Program-made: the position numbers and the translations under genes
Source of the DNA: Chrysomallon squamiferum
Lineage: Eukaryota > Mollusca > Gastropoda > Neomphalida > Peltospiridae
Reading direction: 5' to 3'
DNA: 64,000 bases
Assembly (NCBI GenBank): GCA_012295275.1
Contig: CM022679.1
Location: 15,653,842 to 15,717,841 of the forward strand
The notes under the pieces: generated by a model
The model's database searches: none
Told to the model about the DNA's origin: nothing
The model's input: the letters and a program-made list of their open reading frames with translations, nothing else
Shown: in pieces, positions 1 through 14,310 of the stretch
Numbering within the stretch: the first letter of the stretch is position 1
Layout of the letters: the number at the start of each line of letters is the position of its first letter

Positions 1-940
1 ATGCCTAATTAACAAGGTATTAATCAGTAATCTTGCCCAAATTTGGTGACGTATTGGCCAAGCTTGGAAAATAATGGCCATGTGCAATATATTATGAATG
101 ATATATAAATAGGTTAAAAACAATTTAAATATTATTTTCTGAAGAAACGGCAGATACACAAGTAAATAAACAACAACAGAACCTATTGTGCTGTTATAAA
201 AGATATATAAATCCAGTTTTGTTTTATAACTGTCCTGCTTCATTTCTTCATTCTTTACTTTTGCCAATAAAATAAAGTGTTAATGTCACAGTGGTCTAAG
301 TCCAAAGCGACCCAGATGGAAAATTCGCGTATTAATTTTTTTCGCTGCTTCACTTTTTGTTATCTTCTTTGCAGGTTGTTATGACTTGAAACAGTTTGTA
401 CATTGCATAAATGGTCTAACTAATGAGGCTAAATAAAACAGTTGTCAATCTGGTAAGTCATTTCAGTCCCAGTGTTCAGTTTATTTCTAAAAAAAAAACA
501 TAACAACAAATCTTCTCATTTCGATATCAGAATCATGCCAGATTTGTGAAGGTGAAAAACAGAAGAAGAAATTGCCAGAAATTATTATTCATATGGATTG
601 TACCAGACTTCAGATCTCCGTTTATTTCAAACAATGTTCATTCAGTTAATGCGCTTACTACTTACTTAATGAAAGTTCTTAACAGCATTTTAGTAACATT
701 ATTCTATGCTCTTCGGTTTACTGATTTTTAAATGTGTTCATTCCCTGATAATAAAATTCAGTGATCTCTGAAAGCTTTGTACAGCCATTTAACTTACTTA
801 TATGATGGAAGAAACAAACACGTCTGTTACCGCTAGTAAATGTATTAAACGTAACACACAGGAAACTAAAAGTTAAATGATCTGGTATGACGAGTTTAGA
901 TGTAGGAAATTACAATAATTATTATATTAACTTTAATGTG
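1..940. other. AT-rich non-coding, no feature recognised
   Basis: Only short A/T runs. The open frame near 546-731 is AT-driven and matches nothing. Confidence 0.6.
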
Positions 941-1200
941 AAATGTGTCTACGTATGTCTGTGTGTGTGTGTGTTTGCATGTATGTATGTATGTACATAT
1001 GTATGTTTGTATGTTTGTATTTATGCATGTGTGTTTACCTGCACGTCGGCATATGTGCATGTGACAGGTATCTCTCTCTCTCGACATATACATACACACA
1101 CGCACAACACACACCCTCTCTCACATACACACACACACACATGTATACATACATAAACACATACGTAAATATATACATACGTACACGTTTACAAACACAC
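941..1200. repeat. Compound GT/GTAT and CA microsatellite
   Basis: GT-rich and GTAT-rich half (945-1066) followed by a CA-rich half (1085-1200): an imperfect inverted arrangement of the same repeat family. Confidence 0.9.
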
Positions 1201-3100
1201 GAACAACGTCTTTCACACATGAAGTAATAAAATTTAATCTTCTTTACAAATTCGTCTATTAATATCTACTTGATTATTAACGGTTAATTGGGTGTTTAAT
1301 TTATAGTAAAATGAAGTTTAAAAATAAACAAAATGTAACTTACAAAAAAATGTAAAAACGTGTTCAAACACGTGTGTATAAAAGTTTCAAGTTACTTGAA
1401 AAGCGAAACCGAAAGCCATGTTATTGGAAAACAAAATAATAAACTGACAATAGTAGCAGTAACTTAAAATTAATTCTTAAGGCATACCATGCATTAGAAA
1501 ATAATATATGGGTTTTAATTCATTGTTAGGTGTATTTTAAAACAGAGAATATTCTAAGAGCTGTTGCAGCTAGGAGGTAAAGAAAAAGAAAAAATTTGAC
1601 TGAGAAAATGACCCCAATTGTTTTCAACGTTACTTGATTCAAAATGAACAAATTTATTACCGGTTATCTCCCCACATGCGGTGTTTTTCAAACTAATGTG
1701 CATTATAAAGCCTGATGTGTTCTGACATTTTCGAGTTAAATATATAACGTGTGGGACACAGGCAGATTTGTTATACAAAAGGGTGTGGTCTCTTCAGAGA
1801 AGGGTTGAGTTAAATTGTACTGGACATTTCATGCATAATTATGTTAATTAGTTCGAATTCTCTTTAACATGAATATTTCATTACCTTTAGTGCATGTAAC
1901 GCCATTATCCCTTGTTTGCTAATAAAAATAACAACTTATTAACAGATCCATTATTTCGGAACAAATTCAATTTTCGTTCACCCATTAAACTAAGCTGTGA
2001 TCAAAACCTTATTACCTCCCTTTATCTCATTAGCATAAAGCCTTATTATTTTGAAAACATCCACACAAAACTTAAACTAATCAGTGCTCCAAAGAAAGAC
2101 GATGATTAATTTCGTTTTTAGGTATCGAATATTTACAATGAACAAATTTCAGAATTATATTTAATATTATAAAATAATTAAAATTTCAGTTAACAAATAG
2201 ATTACTTTCTGTATTTCAGACCACCCTTTCACAAATATATACAACAGTTTGTAATAATAGGAAATAAATAAGTAAGTAAATAAGTAAAAAAAAAAAGAAA
2301 GAAATAAAGAAAGAAATAAAGAAAGAAAGAAAAAAGAAAAAAAGAACAACTTATTAACTTTAATTTGTATTAAAATATGTTTACTGATTTTCGTTTGTGT
2401 TACTAATTATGCTTTCTAGTAGTATAGTGATGACAACAACAACAACAAAAGTAATAATAATAATAATAGTAATATAAATGATGATGATAATAAATATAGT
2501 AATAGTAGCTTTTATTATTTTGAAAACATCCACAGTAGAAAATAATAAACTTCAAAACTTAATAAATTATGTAGTTAACTAGACAAATGAGTCAGAAATT
2601 TTAATGCAATCACAATATAGTTAGATATACCTGTATTAACTTTTGTTACTAAACACTGACCGCAATTACATAATTTTAATTTATTCGTTCATTATGTTCA
2701 TTAATATATATATTTTGTTTTTCAGTTTGTTTCAGTTTTATCTTTTTCAATATTTTTTTTCATATGTATACAATATGCAAGATTTTAACCATCTAACTAG
2801 TTTAGTTCCTAGATTTGTTAATCTATATATTTTACTTTTGTCAATATAGTTTATTGCAATAACTGTATAAATAATATTTAAATAAGTATATGTATCCATT
2901 AATTTACAAAATAAAACTGTGTTTTTCTGTTTTGTTAATGTAATTTTGAAGTCATCCACAATATGGAACGATAAAATATATATCTGTTTATTTATCTATA
3001 TTTTTAGCTTTTAAATAATAATAATAACAATAAGCCGAATAAACAAATAATAATTAAAAAAATTATCAGACAAATACTTTTCAGTTCAGTTACTTCAAAA
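1201..3100. other. AT-rich non-coding
   Basis: Holds an AAAG/AAAT purine tract at 2268-2345, short AAT/ACA runs near 2440-2500 and the dispersed direct repeat described at 2043-2961. Otherwise nothing seen. Confidence 0.6.
2043..2961. repeat. Short direct repeat in three places
   Basis: A 23-bp word beginning TTATTATTTTGAAAACATCC and ending ACA is identical at 2043-2065 and 2512-2534. A degenerate version (TTTTGAAGTCATCCACA) follows at about 2944-2960. Spacing is 469 and about 430 bp. This could be remnants of a longer diverged repeat. Confidence 0.5.
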
Positions 3101-3350
3101 TGTTCACACGGCGACAAATACCACCCTTCTAGAGCCTCCCCAGATATACCTCGCTTCTCGAATTACAACTGGTCCGGGCAAAGTACTGCCTCGCTGTTTA
3201 AACTTTTATATGTTAGCGGAACAAACCTAGGAAAACACGTATACAGAGAAACAACCATGGGGCTTTTTCTATTGTCTGTTTCAGCAGAGGACAAACCCAG
3301 TGGACTCTTCCCAGGAGGATCTAATGGCCGTGTATCAACAAGTATCATGT
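3100..3350. other. GC-richer patch, unassigned
   Basis: A 250-bp island of balanced composition inside AT-rich DNA. A 61-codon minus-strand frame (3348-3163) exists but resembles no family and lacks clear splice signals. Could be a regulatory element or an old repeat. Confidence 0.3.
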
Positions 3351-3536
3351 AAAATGTTATTATTATACTGTTAGTTTTATTTATTTATTTATTTATTTAT
3401 TATTTGAATGATAATTTTTTAAGAAATTAAAGAGAAAAACAAGATAACTGTTGTTTTGTTGTTGTTGTTGTTGCTATTGTTGTTATTATCATTATTATTT
3501 ATTTATTTATAAATTATATTATTAATATTATTATTA

Positions 3537-3606
<70 letters not shown>

Positions 3607-4056
3607 AATTTACATAAATTTTAAATATTTGTAATAATTTTTCCAGAAATTATTTTTCCATTGTTAATGCTTACAAGAATAAAATAATTATATCAATAAA
3701 GACAACAGTAGAACGAAAAATAAATAAATAAATAAATAAATAAATAGAAATATATAAAGAAGTAAACCATTAATGAATAAAAGGGTTTAAATGTAATAAG
3801 TTAAAAAATAACAAAAGAAAATAATATTATCGAATAAATGTGTCTCTCATAAGAAAAACGTTTTATATTTGCTGTTTAATACATTTTTCTTATCAATATG
3901 AAACTACTGTTTGAGAATCTTTCTGTTCATATCCATATACATGTATTCTGATCATTTTGGCATGTAACATGAGGGGAAAAGTTAAGATGCAAATTTATTT
4001 TAGTTTGTAAATGATGACAATTCAATAATTTATTAATGGATTAATGTATAAAAATG

Positions 4057-4121
<65 letters not shown>

Positions 4122-6314
4122 CTAGTTCTTTAACATTTTCATTTTCTTTTTTTTCCCCTGACAGGTATGTGCAATAAAAATAAACGAATAATTAAAGGTG
4201 TTCGCAATAATATTAATTTTCATATCAAATTATCTTCAGTCAACAGCAGGGCAATTAAGTAGATGTAACACATTTAAGGTTATTTATTGTTTTCTAGTCG
4301 TTTTCGTTCAATACGAGGTGTAATTAGTATAAATTGTACTCGATGTCTGCTCTAACCTCGATGTGAAATCAGCTTCACACCTGGACCAATCGATAGACGG
4401 CATGTTTTCAGTCGAGTTTTCCGATTGGCTGAATTCGAAATGTCTAATGTTATTAATCACTAATATCAATTCTATGCAGTTTTTTTATATTCTGTTTTTT
4501 TTTAATTTTGTTTTAATTTTTATTTTTAAAATTAATTATAAGCTTAAAGCGCGCGTGTGTGAATACATTTTTTTAAAAATAATATTACTTCGTTTTAATT
4601 TCATTTCATTAATATTTAGACTTCTGTAAGCGCGTGCCGTCCATCTTCGTGATGTCTGTTAATACCGTTTTGTTAACATTTAATTTATAGCTTTAAAAAC
4701 TTGTACATTATCGTTTAATCTGTAACACAAACAAATAAATATACTAGCTTGTCTGTTTCATGCTTTCACAATACACACTTTGAGTTTTAATTCGACCGGT
4801 CTGAACAGTTTTTCCTTTTAATTCTAAATCCACGTTTAAGAAAGAAATATTGTTGCTATAATGCGGGTTATTTCTTCAGAACTGAACAGAAGTAATCCTT
4901 CTTTTGAAAAGTATTGGGACAAGTCTTAGAAAACTGTAGAATCAGTTATAAAATATTTTGATATTGTAACGCTATTTATTTATTTGCTAGCATGAATATG
5001 ATTACAGAGAATAGTAAAGGTATATGGAAAACAAATATCTTACAAATACCACTGAATATTCGTAATTTATAGTATGAGTGTTTAGTATAGTATAATAACA
5101 TTGTGTATATGTGTTCTACGTATGTGTATATGTGTGTATGTATATATGTGTTTATATGTATGTATATATGTGTATTTGTCTAAGTGTATGTATTTGCATT
5201 TATGTTTATATTAAAACACAATTATGTTTATTACTTTGTAATTTAATATGCGTAAAACACTCATGTATTGATGGTGTACATCTTTAGAAAGATGTTTGTG
5301 TACAGATATTTATCTGTTAAAACATGCAATTGTATATACATGCACAATCATAACAGAGAAAATTAAAATTGATAAACTAAAGTAAACACAGCGTATATCT
5401 GCGGTTTTGAATGAGCTGGCGTTCTTGTTTGTACAGGCAGTTTTCAGTGGCTGTTACAGAAGCATGGCTTCAGTATGTAATCATTTAGAAAGGTCAACAT
5501 CACTGGTGATAGTGGTTCAAATGGTTCGTTTGTGCTATAAATGACGACAGACGGAACGCTGCTTGGATCTTGACAATAGTCGATCTCTTTAGTTTCGTAT
5601 ATATATGTTGTATACGTATATTTCTTACAACCTCCTGCTAGCGTCACCCCTTTCAGTCACTAACAAAAGAACTGAGTTTGCGTGAACAATCTCGTGTGAA
5701 ATAAATTAGCCGCGTTTTAGGGCTAAACTCTCCAAGCGAAACTTTTTTTTTTTTTTTTTTTCTCAGAAAAGAAACGGACATATTGTAGAGCGAGGACAGA
5801 GAAGTTGGTGTTATGAAAGAATGAATACGGCAAAATGTGTTATTATAGTTCGTGTACAGGATGTACTATAAATTACGAAAATGAAAGTTTGTTTTTCAAT
5901 ATGGGTTGTACAAATACGAATACAGGAGTTTGTGTGGTTTAGTGTTATAAATGTAGGAATACGGGAATTTGTGTGTTATAAAATTCGTATATAAATGTGT
6001 ATGTTTTAGTATGGGTATAAAAGTTTGAATGTAGCAATTTGTGCTTCAGTGTGTGTGTGTGTGTGTGTATATATATTTATTTATTTATTTTTGCAATATG
6101 TTATTAAACTTCGAGTGTATGATTTTGTGTTTTTTTATGTTCACTGAAAATACGAGTGTATAATTTTGTATTGTAGTATGTTTTATAGTAATCCGAGTTT
6201 AGGGGTGAATTTTCACTGTATGTTACAAAATATAATAATATTAAATAAATCATTTTTAAAAATATGTAAGAAAAAGGAAACAAAACAAAATAATAATAAA
6301 AGTAAACATAATAA

Positions 6315-6357
<43 letters not shown>

Positions 6358-7360
6358 ATTTAAAAATTAAAAAGGAGAAATAGAACGTAACTAATGGAAA
6401 TGCGGCTGTATTTTCAAAACAAAAAAAAAAGAGCAAAAAAACAACTACAACCAAAAAAGAAACTTTCACTACGAACACCCGAACCCGGCATGCAGCAGAA
6501 AGTCAATTACAAAGCACTTCAGTCTTTTCAATTTGTTCGCACGCGCATCTAAATGCATTTTTTTTCACTCTTAACAAGATATTTTCAATGTATATTTACA
6601 TATTTGATCTGAAATATATTGGACAAAAAGAATTTTTTTTCCCTTCAAACATGCTTGAAATGAAATATACATTTCGATTTTGTCAACCGTTACGGTAAAA
6701 GACTGCACACGTGGCCCACTTGCTTGAAACTGACAATGTAATATGTTTACCTAGCTTGGTTTGTTAGGTTCACACGTGATTTGCTCACATGACAGCAGGT
6801 TTTGAACGCACGGCATTGCAAACACAGGATGAATACACTTTAGAAATATTTATAAAAAAATAAAAAATAATAAAAAAAATAACGTTATTTCGACTTCTTG
6901 ATTTCTGTCAAACAAAAAGTCTTGGAAAATCTGTGAAATACAAACCATGTTATCAGACAGACGTTAGCTCAAGTGCAAAATGAAATCGACTACGGCTGGT
7001 TTGACACCTTGAAATAGCACACGCTGCCGTATAGGTTAAAACACTGGAATTCTCTGGCGCTAATCAGAAGACAAATAAAATGGTGAAAATGAAGAGATAT
7101 TTTCAGTTAAAAGGAAATTTTATCAGACACGTATGGTTTCATAGAGCTAATTTCATTTTCTTTATCTCTTTTTATCTTTTTGTGTTACAGAAACCTGATT
7201 ACGCCTATTCATTAATTATAAAATAAAGAGAGCAATATGATTTATTTGAAAACTAACGAGATGTTACCTGTAATGTAATCTGTATCCACTGTTAAAGTAA
7301 GATCAGGTTTTATGTTGGTTTGTTCAAATGTATACAGAAAAAACCCTCAGAATACGTCTG
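3351..7360. other. AT-rich repeat field
   Basis: Contains (ATT)n 3528-3604, (AAAT)n 3717-3745, (AAT)n 4057-4117, poly(T) 5744-5761 and (AAAT)n 6314-6359. CCAAT-type GATTGGCTGA lies near 4423. No gene recognised. Confidence 0.65.
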
Positions 7361-7655
7361 TAAATATGAGAGAGAGAAAGACAGTGTGAAAGGAGAAAAA
7401 GAAAGAAGAGAGAAACAGAGAGAAAGAGAAATAGATACATAGATAGATAGATAGATAGACAGAGAGATAAATAGGTAGAGAGCGAGAGAGAGTGAAAGAG
7501 AGAAAATGAGAAAGTAAATGAGCGAGAGAAATAGAAAGGCAGAGAAAAAGAGAGAAAGAAGAGAGAATCAGAGAGAGAGAGAATGAAGGAAGAGAGATAG
7601 GTAGAAAGAGAGATAAAGAGAGACTGAGAGAGAAAAAGAAAGAAAGCGAGGCGAT
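7361..7655. repeat. Imperfect GA-rich purine tract, about 295 bp
   Basis: Mixed GAGA, GAAA and GATA units with no perfect long run. The plus strand is almost entirely purine. Confidence 0.9.
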
Positions 7656-7660
7656 GAACG

Positions 7661-9132
7661 GACAAAAATGTATTTTACAAGAGAAACTTCAGAATATTTC
7701 AAGATTCCCCACACAGAACAAACTCAAGTAGGTTTTAAGCGCAAGCAAGTTAAGAAACACATCGATAAAGAGCAGTGTCTAAGCATCTGAGTAATCGAAT
7801 TAACAAACGAAGCATTATAATACAATGTTTGTCACATTTGCACTAATTCCACAAAGCGACTTGGTAAAAAGAGAAAAATCTTCTTTACGCTTACTAAATT
7901 ACAAATCGTCTTACATTCCCTGATACACACAGATCTCTCTGATAGTCAGTATGAAGTAAAACTGGAAAGGATATTGAGTAATAAACAGATGATTAATGCC
8001 ACACAGCAGATTACACTAGCTAATTAAAATGTAATGTTAAAGTTGAGGTGATAAGAGTGACTGTGAGGATATCACCCACATCAGTAGACAGACACACACA
8101 CGAACTGACAAATGAGAAAATAGATGGGTCCACTGGGAGGTTGTAAGATATACACTTACATACATGCAAACCACATATTCACTTACAGAGAGCATACAAG
8201 CACACTTTCATGACGGGATGAAAGACATATTCAGAAACACAAAGAACATATACACAGGATCCCTAGCAAAAACATATATCAAATGTAATATGGCACACAA
8301 AGACAGAAACATACGCATAGACATATTGTGTACATTAAACCTATATCTAGAAAATTTGTTTTTCAGTGACATTAACTTTATGTTTTAATCCTGGATTAAC
8401 TAAGTGTTACTCTCAGTCAGATTTATGTTTATATATGAAAACACTTGTATATAAATCGAATTCTTGGTTAATCCATATTAGAGACTATTATCCATCTCAC
8501 TGATTATTCCTATTATGATTTTTTTATTTTAATAAATCAAACAGCTGAAAAAGATTTAAATAAAAGCAAACTTTAAATCCTAATAATTTTTAAATCCCCC
8601 CCCCCCGATCGTAAACGTACCAAACCCAATAAAAAAAGAAATAAAGAAAAAGAACACTTTTTGAAAGTGACATAATAGAATGCATGTTGTAAACAGTTTA
8701 AACGAAGCCGATTTGACTTTTAATACAAGTTGTATACAAAGACAAACAAAAGAACTCAACAATCGTTTTACAAAGAGGCATTTGAGAAATGACGCCTCGC
8801 TTCTGCCGGTTAATTACCCAAGTTTGATAATGAACATCTAAGTGTTATTGGTGTTTTAGAAATGAATTAAAAGGTGTTAAAAGCTTTGATCTTTTCATTC
8901 CTACGTTAAGCCTACCGGTACAATATGTCAATTTTCTAAATACGCTGATACAAATGCGGAGATTTTCGAATTTTTCGCTCAGCTGATTTGTTGCGTGCTT
9001 CGACCATTAAATTTTCAAAAGTAACTTTTCTCCTGGCAAAGCTTGCAAAGTAAAATCAACAAGAAAGGGATTAGAGCCTTGTAAACGCATGTTCGCGTAT
9101 TTAAGCAAATAAATCCCTATAATACCCTAAAC
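7661..9132. other. AT-rich non-coding
   Basis: Unique-looking sequence with a short C run at 8597-8606 and no recognisable gene; the frame at 8164-8388 matches nothing. Confidence 0.55.
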
Positions 9133-9205
9133 TGTCTCGGTGGCGAAATGGTTAAGCTGTTGGATTAAGACTGGTAGATGCAATGATCGAACCTTGGTAT
9201 TGGAT
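9133..9205 (+). repeat. tRNA-Leu-like element, probable tRNA-derived SINE head or tRNA pseudogene
   Basis: An A box TGGCGAAATGG at 9141-9151 and a B box GATCGAACC at 9185-9193 match the RNA polymerase III internal promoter consensus. The middle reads TGTTGGATTAAGACTGG, like the anticodon arm of tRNA-Leu(AAG). The long variable arm is missing and the acceptor stem does not close, so it is not a working tRNA gene. Cephalopods are known to carry tRNA-derived SINEs; the 3' body and tail of such an element could not be delimited here. Confidence 0.5.
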
Positions 9206-10024
9206 ACTGAATGAGAATTTGTACTGTTTCAGTCTCCCTAACGTGAGATTAATATGTTTAGTGATCTTCACAGTTCAGTATTATCTCATCACACTCGTCT
9301 TACTGTAAATAACTTAGATTATCTTAACATATAGGAATTAAACCAGCACGTCTAAGTACATTTAAAAGCACTATACATTAGACATGACTACATCAAATAC
9401 AACAACTGAACGGCTCTGACATTCTGATCTGTTAGATTCGAGTCCTTTTTTCCCTTTAAAATTCTATCCATCCCGAATCTTCTCTAGTTACACTTAGTAA
9501 CCACATATAAAATGAACTGTTGTTTAATCTGCGAACTATACTCTGATACAGCAGTGTGAAATTTGAACAAGATAGTCAACTCTGTATGTTCTGATATTTG
9601 AGTTACGTCAAGCCTGTAGACTTTCTTGTAGAACTGACGTAACGAAGAACAGCGGAGAGTGTAGTGACATTCGCTAAACGATGGCATACATACTCCCGCC
9701 AAAGTAAACGAAAGACACACGATCAGGGCAAAGAAAATAAACAGACTTGAGATTCTTACAAGTATATTGTTGGTTTTGTAATAGAATTAAGGGCATGTAA
9801 CTGATCGCAATGCTTAACGGCAGATGTTGGTTTCTTCAGCGTTTTATCACCATCTGAGACGTTGTATCACAGCAGCGTCTCTCAGTCTCTTAATTAAGTT
9901 ACTGTACTGACACAGTCTGGTTTCTGGTATGTCCAGGAAATCGTACTTTGATGCATACATTCATATACGCACAGAAACATAATTAGATACAAGGTAGATC
10001 CATGTATCCATCCATCCAGTCAAA

Positions 10025-10026
10025 CA

Positions 10027-10084
<58 letters not shown>

Positions 10085-10290
10085 CATACATTCATACATA
10101 CATACATACATACATATATACATACATACATACATACATACATACATACATACATACATACATACATACATACATACATACATACGTACATACGTACATA
10201 CATACATACATACATACATACATACATACATACATACATACATACATACATACATACATACATACATACATACATACATACATACATACA
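10025..10290. repeat. (CATA)n array, about 265 bp
   Basis: Tetranucleotide array broken by a TA run at 10053-10082 and a few ACGT/TTCA variants. All long open frames here are translations of the repeat. Confidence 0.97.
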
Positions 10291-11961
10291 TTTATTTTAC
10301 ATTTTACATTATTTTCTCTACATTCAACAATCATCAGAATATTTTTCCATTTGATATCTAATAAAACTTCTGCGTGTTTTTTCCACCCCCATTATTTATA
10401 TGAAATATTAAACTCTGAAACAGATGTCATCCATTAATTTAACATTATTTATACAAATAAATACACTATGGTTATACAGGCGGCATTGTCTAACATTTGA
10501 TCTTCTTTGATAACAAACAAAACAAACAAAAAACAAACAAAAAAAGATAGAAAGAAAAAAGGTAAGATAGCATCTGTTTGAAAACAGCTGATTATTGCAA
10601 AATATGAATAGAGGGTGAAATGAAGTCCTAGCTTAGAAACGAGTCATTATAAAACATCACCTACATAAAAAACTCTCCACGCTGCCTACACTCGTAAACA
10701 ATAACTTCTCCCTGTTACTGCACTACGCATAATTGTCTGTGCTTATCACAAGTCTAAATCAGTGAGATCAAAGCCTCAATTGCACTTAACTGTCTTGAGG
10801 TAAAATACCTATTTGAAAATAATTGATAAAACGCCAAATTCGACGAAGTAGCCATATGCCTTGAGGCGTTGGAGGAATGTTACTTCAACTTATTGTGATA
10901 CCTGACACAGCAGCGCATTGCCAGATTCACCTGTAGAATGTTTGATAACCAAACAAGAACGTCATCCTGCTGTATTCAGAAACAAAGAATGTTTCACTGT
11001 TGTTGTTTTAATTCTATCTTTCTTCTTCTTTTTTTCCTTTTTATTTATCATTCTTTTTCTCTATTTCGTTTTTTATTTTCTTTCTTTCTTCACTGATCTT
11101 TTTTTTTTTTTTCCAGTCATTATTTCTGTTTTATTTTTTCGTTCGTTCTTTCTTTTGTTTAGTTTTTCCTTTTTTCTTTCAATATTCTTTACTGCTTTGT
11201 TTCTTGTTTTTTTCTTCCTAACTGTCTTTCTTTATTTATCTCAAAAATATCGAAATTAGACATCTGACATGCATGTTTAACTACAACTAATGACTGTGAG
11301 TTTGTTTTGTTAAATGTACTAAATAGCTTTCATTCTTCATTTATCAACACTCAGAAACATCTGTGTTTTTCTTTTCCAGTATTCATTATTAAAGTTTAAC
11401 TAATTTGTTAATTTATTCACAAAATAACTGAACAACAGATCATCGTTTTGCCACTCATGCATTTCAGCAGTTTTCTCAGCAGCTGAACCGACAAGCACCG
11501 CTTTTACTGACGGTTGGGTCCCTAATCTCTGGCATCGCTTAGCAAAACATTATCATAAGAGGTTTGAACAAAAGAACTGATAATCTTCGAAAGCCATGTT
11601 ACCTGTACTGGCACAATCAAAACACACCAGTTGGTTGGCAAAGAGACGAACAGAAATTCACATAGGTGCAGATTAGTGAGATGAGCTGGGCAGTAAGAAT
11701 TTGTAACTGCTTGTAGGGTTTATTTTTGTAGGAGATTGCAGTTTGTTTTGTAACTGGTTATAGAATTTATTTTGTAATTGCCTATAGGCTTTGTTTTGTT
11801 TCATTTTACATGGTTTCTTTACAGTGTTTGTTTTATAACCACTTTCATGATCATTATGCAATTTGACTTTTCAAATGCTGCCTATCATTAGAAAATTTGA
11901 TTTGTTTTATACAAAAAATGTTTCGTGTATTCACCAGCCAGTAACAGAAACACAATACATA

Positions 11962-11965
<4 letters not shown>

Positions 11966-12056
<91 letters not shown>
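11966..12056. repeat. (AG)n microsatellite, 91 bp
   Basis: Perfect AG dinucleotide array. Confidence 0.98.
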
Positions 12057-12059
<3 letters not shown>

Positions 12060-14099
12060 TTAATGGAGGTAAAGAGGTACAAAGATAAAGAAAACGAGAG
12101 ACAGAGACATAGACATAGAGAGATAGACAAACAGAGATATAGAATAAAGAACATACACACATTAAAAAATTAACAATATGATGAACCAAACATTTCAAGG
12201 TATTTGATCAGTGTAATACAGAAGATAACTGATTGTTTGAACAATCTTCAGTTTCAGTATTTTAATCTCAGAAACGAAATAAAAATAAATGAAAAATAAA
12301 TATCATTAACAGTAACAATTCTTGTTTATCTTTGTTAGCAAACGATTCAGCTTAATCTATTATGTACATTATTTTAAATAACGGAATAAGAAACAAAAAG
12401 ATATATAAAAAAAAAAAAAAAAAATGACGAAAAAACGAAACAAAAGAAAAATGACAAGAAAAGAAAGAAACCAAAAAAAGTAGAAGAGAAAAATGAATAA
12501 TGAAATAAAAAATTATCAATAAATTATTAAGAAAGGAAAAAAAAAAAAAAAAAAATAATAATAAATTACAGAGAAACAAAAAAAAAATTCTAACTGAAAG
12601 AAAGATTTCAATGAAAAATCAAAGATATGATATTTATGCTCGAAACAGAGGGTGACACCCTTCGCCCCAGGCTATACCCATTTCGCCAATTAATATATCG
12701 AGAGGACAAAACTCTGTTAGGTCTTCCTTTCAGAAATCTTTATATCTGTTAATAAGAAATGAAACTGTCTGAACGGTTCAGAAAGAAAAGATTAAAGTAT
12801 TACTTGGAACATTTATTTTTAATGCAGTGACAATAACGCATTTTGTAAGATTCTTTACAATTTGGAATTAATCGATTAACGTTTGTTTTAAGTTGTTTCT
12901 TCGGCTGTGGATTAATTTGTGTAAACATCTACTTAAACAAATATTCGTCTCTAACAAATCGACATTGTTTGACATTACATTCTTTTTAAAATTTTAATAC
13001 ATATTTCGTAATATCTCATATTTTTTTTTTTTCATTACATATGTTATGCTATATTATGTTTTGCTATGTTTTTCTCTTTTACTATATTATATATGTATGT
13101 TTTATAAGTTGTAATAATATATTGCTTTTGTTTCTGTTTTATATATTTTTTTTTATTTAGTTTCATTTCCTGTTATTCTGAAAATTAGTTTTCACATGTT
13201 TTGTTTTGTTATTTATTGATTTATTTCTATCCTTTATAATTTACTTTTTATTTATATTTATTTATTTATTTATTTTGGTTATATATCAGATTCAAGAAGT
13301 AAAGTTATCTAACAAGTAATAACTATAAAACTAAATATCTATAACATGGTTGTTTAACTGAAGTATACATACAGATGATACCATATCAGCTATTTATTAC
13401 ACAGATGCAAATCAGATCTGTCAAATCTTCATTTTTATATTCACATATGCTACAAATTTAGTATCGTTAAATATCCATCAATTTTACATAATAATGAAAA
13501 ATGTATTTATTCACAACAGCTTTAATGATATTTACTTAGATCACTTAGTTCATACATTCACATCAAATAGAAAACAGCAATTTCATTCAATAGTATCCAG
13601 ATTTATTGTCTGTTATGCAGGGTTTTCAAGTGTATTACATCAAGTTTGTTAAATTTTCTTGATTGATTATTTTTAAACTGAGAGGAAATGTATTATTATA
13701 TCACGTAAGCCTGATGAAACAGGTAAACTTTTGTTACTGATACTGAAGTAAATGAATTATTATTATAACTTTCAAAAAACTATATTATAATTGATATTTT
13801 ATATTAGTTCTTTATTTAACTTATAATTCTTTTTTCCTTTCTTTCTTTCTTTCGTTTGTTTGTTTGTTTGTTTGTTTGGTTCCCCATTTCTTTTCTTTTC
13901 CCTCTGTCTTGTCTCTGTTTATTATCACAGTTCCGACATTCCCCTATTAAAATATTTTCTCTATACAGTTACATCAATTTTATCTTTTTCATTGTCAAAC
14001 TTGAAATGAAATTACAGTTTAAATTGTTGAAACTCTACGTTCCAGGCACGGAATGGAAAACCCGATAGGTATAAGTTACATATACACGTTGACCGTTCG

Positions 14100-14310
14100 T
14101 AACATTCCCAAAGGTCGTCACCCACGTGACCGCTCCAACTTCCTTCTATTAAAACTGTTAATGGCTGCAATGTAGCTCCTCGGCGGGAGGATGTGTAACT
14201 GCCGGATATGACACATCTATTGATTCTGTGGGAGGATGTTCAACTGTTGCAATGGCTCGAGTGCAAATGGTTTGCTGTGTAAAGGAGTTATTGACCTTTG
14301 GTACTATCAC
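14100..14310. repeat. GC-richer patch with internal short repeats
   Basis: GGGAGGATGT occurs at 14185-14194 and 14230-14239 (45 bp apart), each followed by a related (T)NCAACTG/GTAACTG stretch. An E-box CACGTG lies near 14123. No gene is recognisable; possible small minisatellite remnant or regulatory patch. Confidence 0.4.

Larger units (their letters stand above)
9206..14099. other. AT-rich non-coding with repeats
   Basis: Besides the CATA and AG arrays listed separately: a T/TTC-rich pyrimidine tract at 11015-11235, A-rich tracts at 12400-12425 and 12530-12590, and ATTT units near 13255-13275. A moderately complex patch lies at 10.6-11.0 and 11.4-11.8 kb. No gene recognised. Confidence 0.6.

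Noticed and set aside
9133-9205. Functional tRNA-Leu gene
   Set aside because: Variable arm missing and acceptor stem not complementary; kept as a tRNA-derived element only.
9961-10361. Long open frames rich in Met-Tyr-Val-Cys or Ile-His-Thr-Tyr
   Set aside because: They are translations of the (CATA)n microsatellite in several frames, not genes. The same holds for poly-Leu/Ser, poly-Arg/Glu, poly-Thr and poly-Ile/Tyr frames elsewhere.
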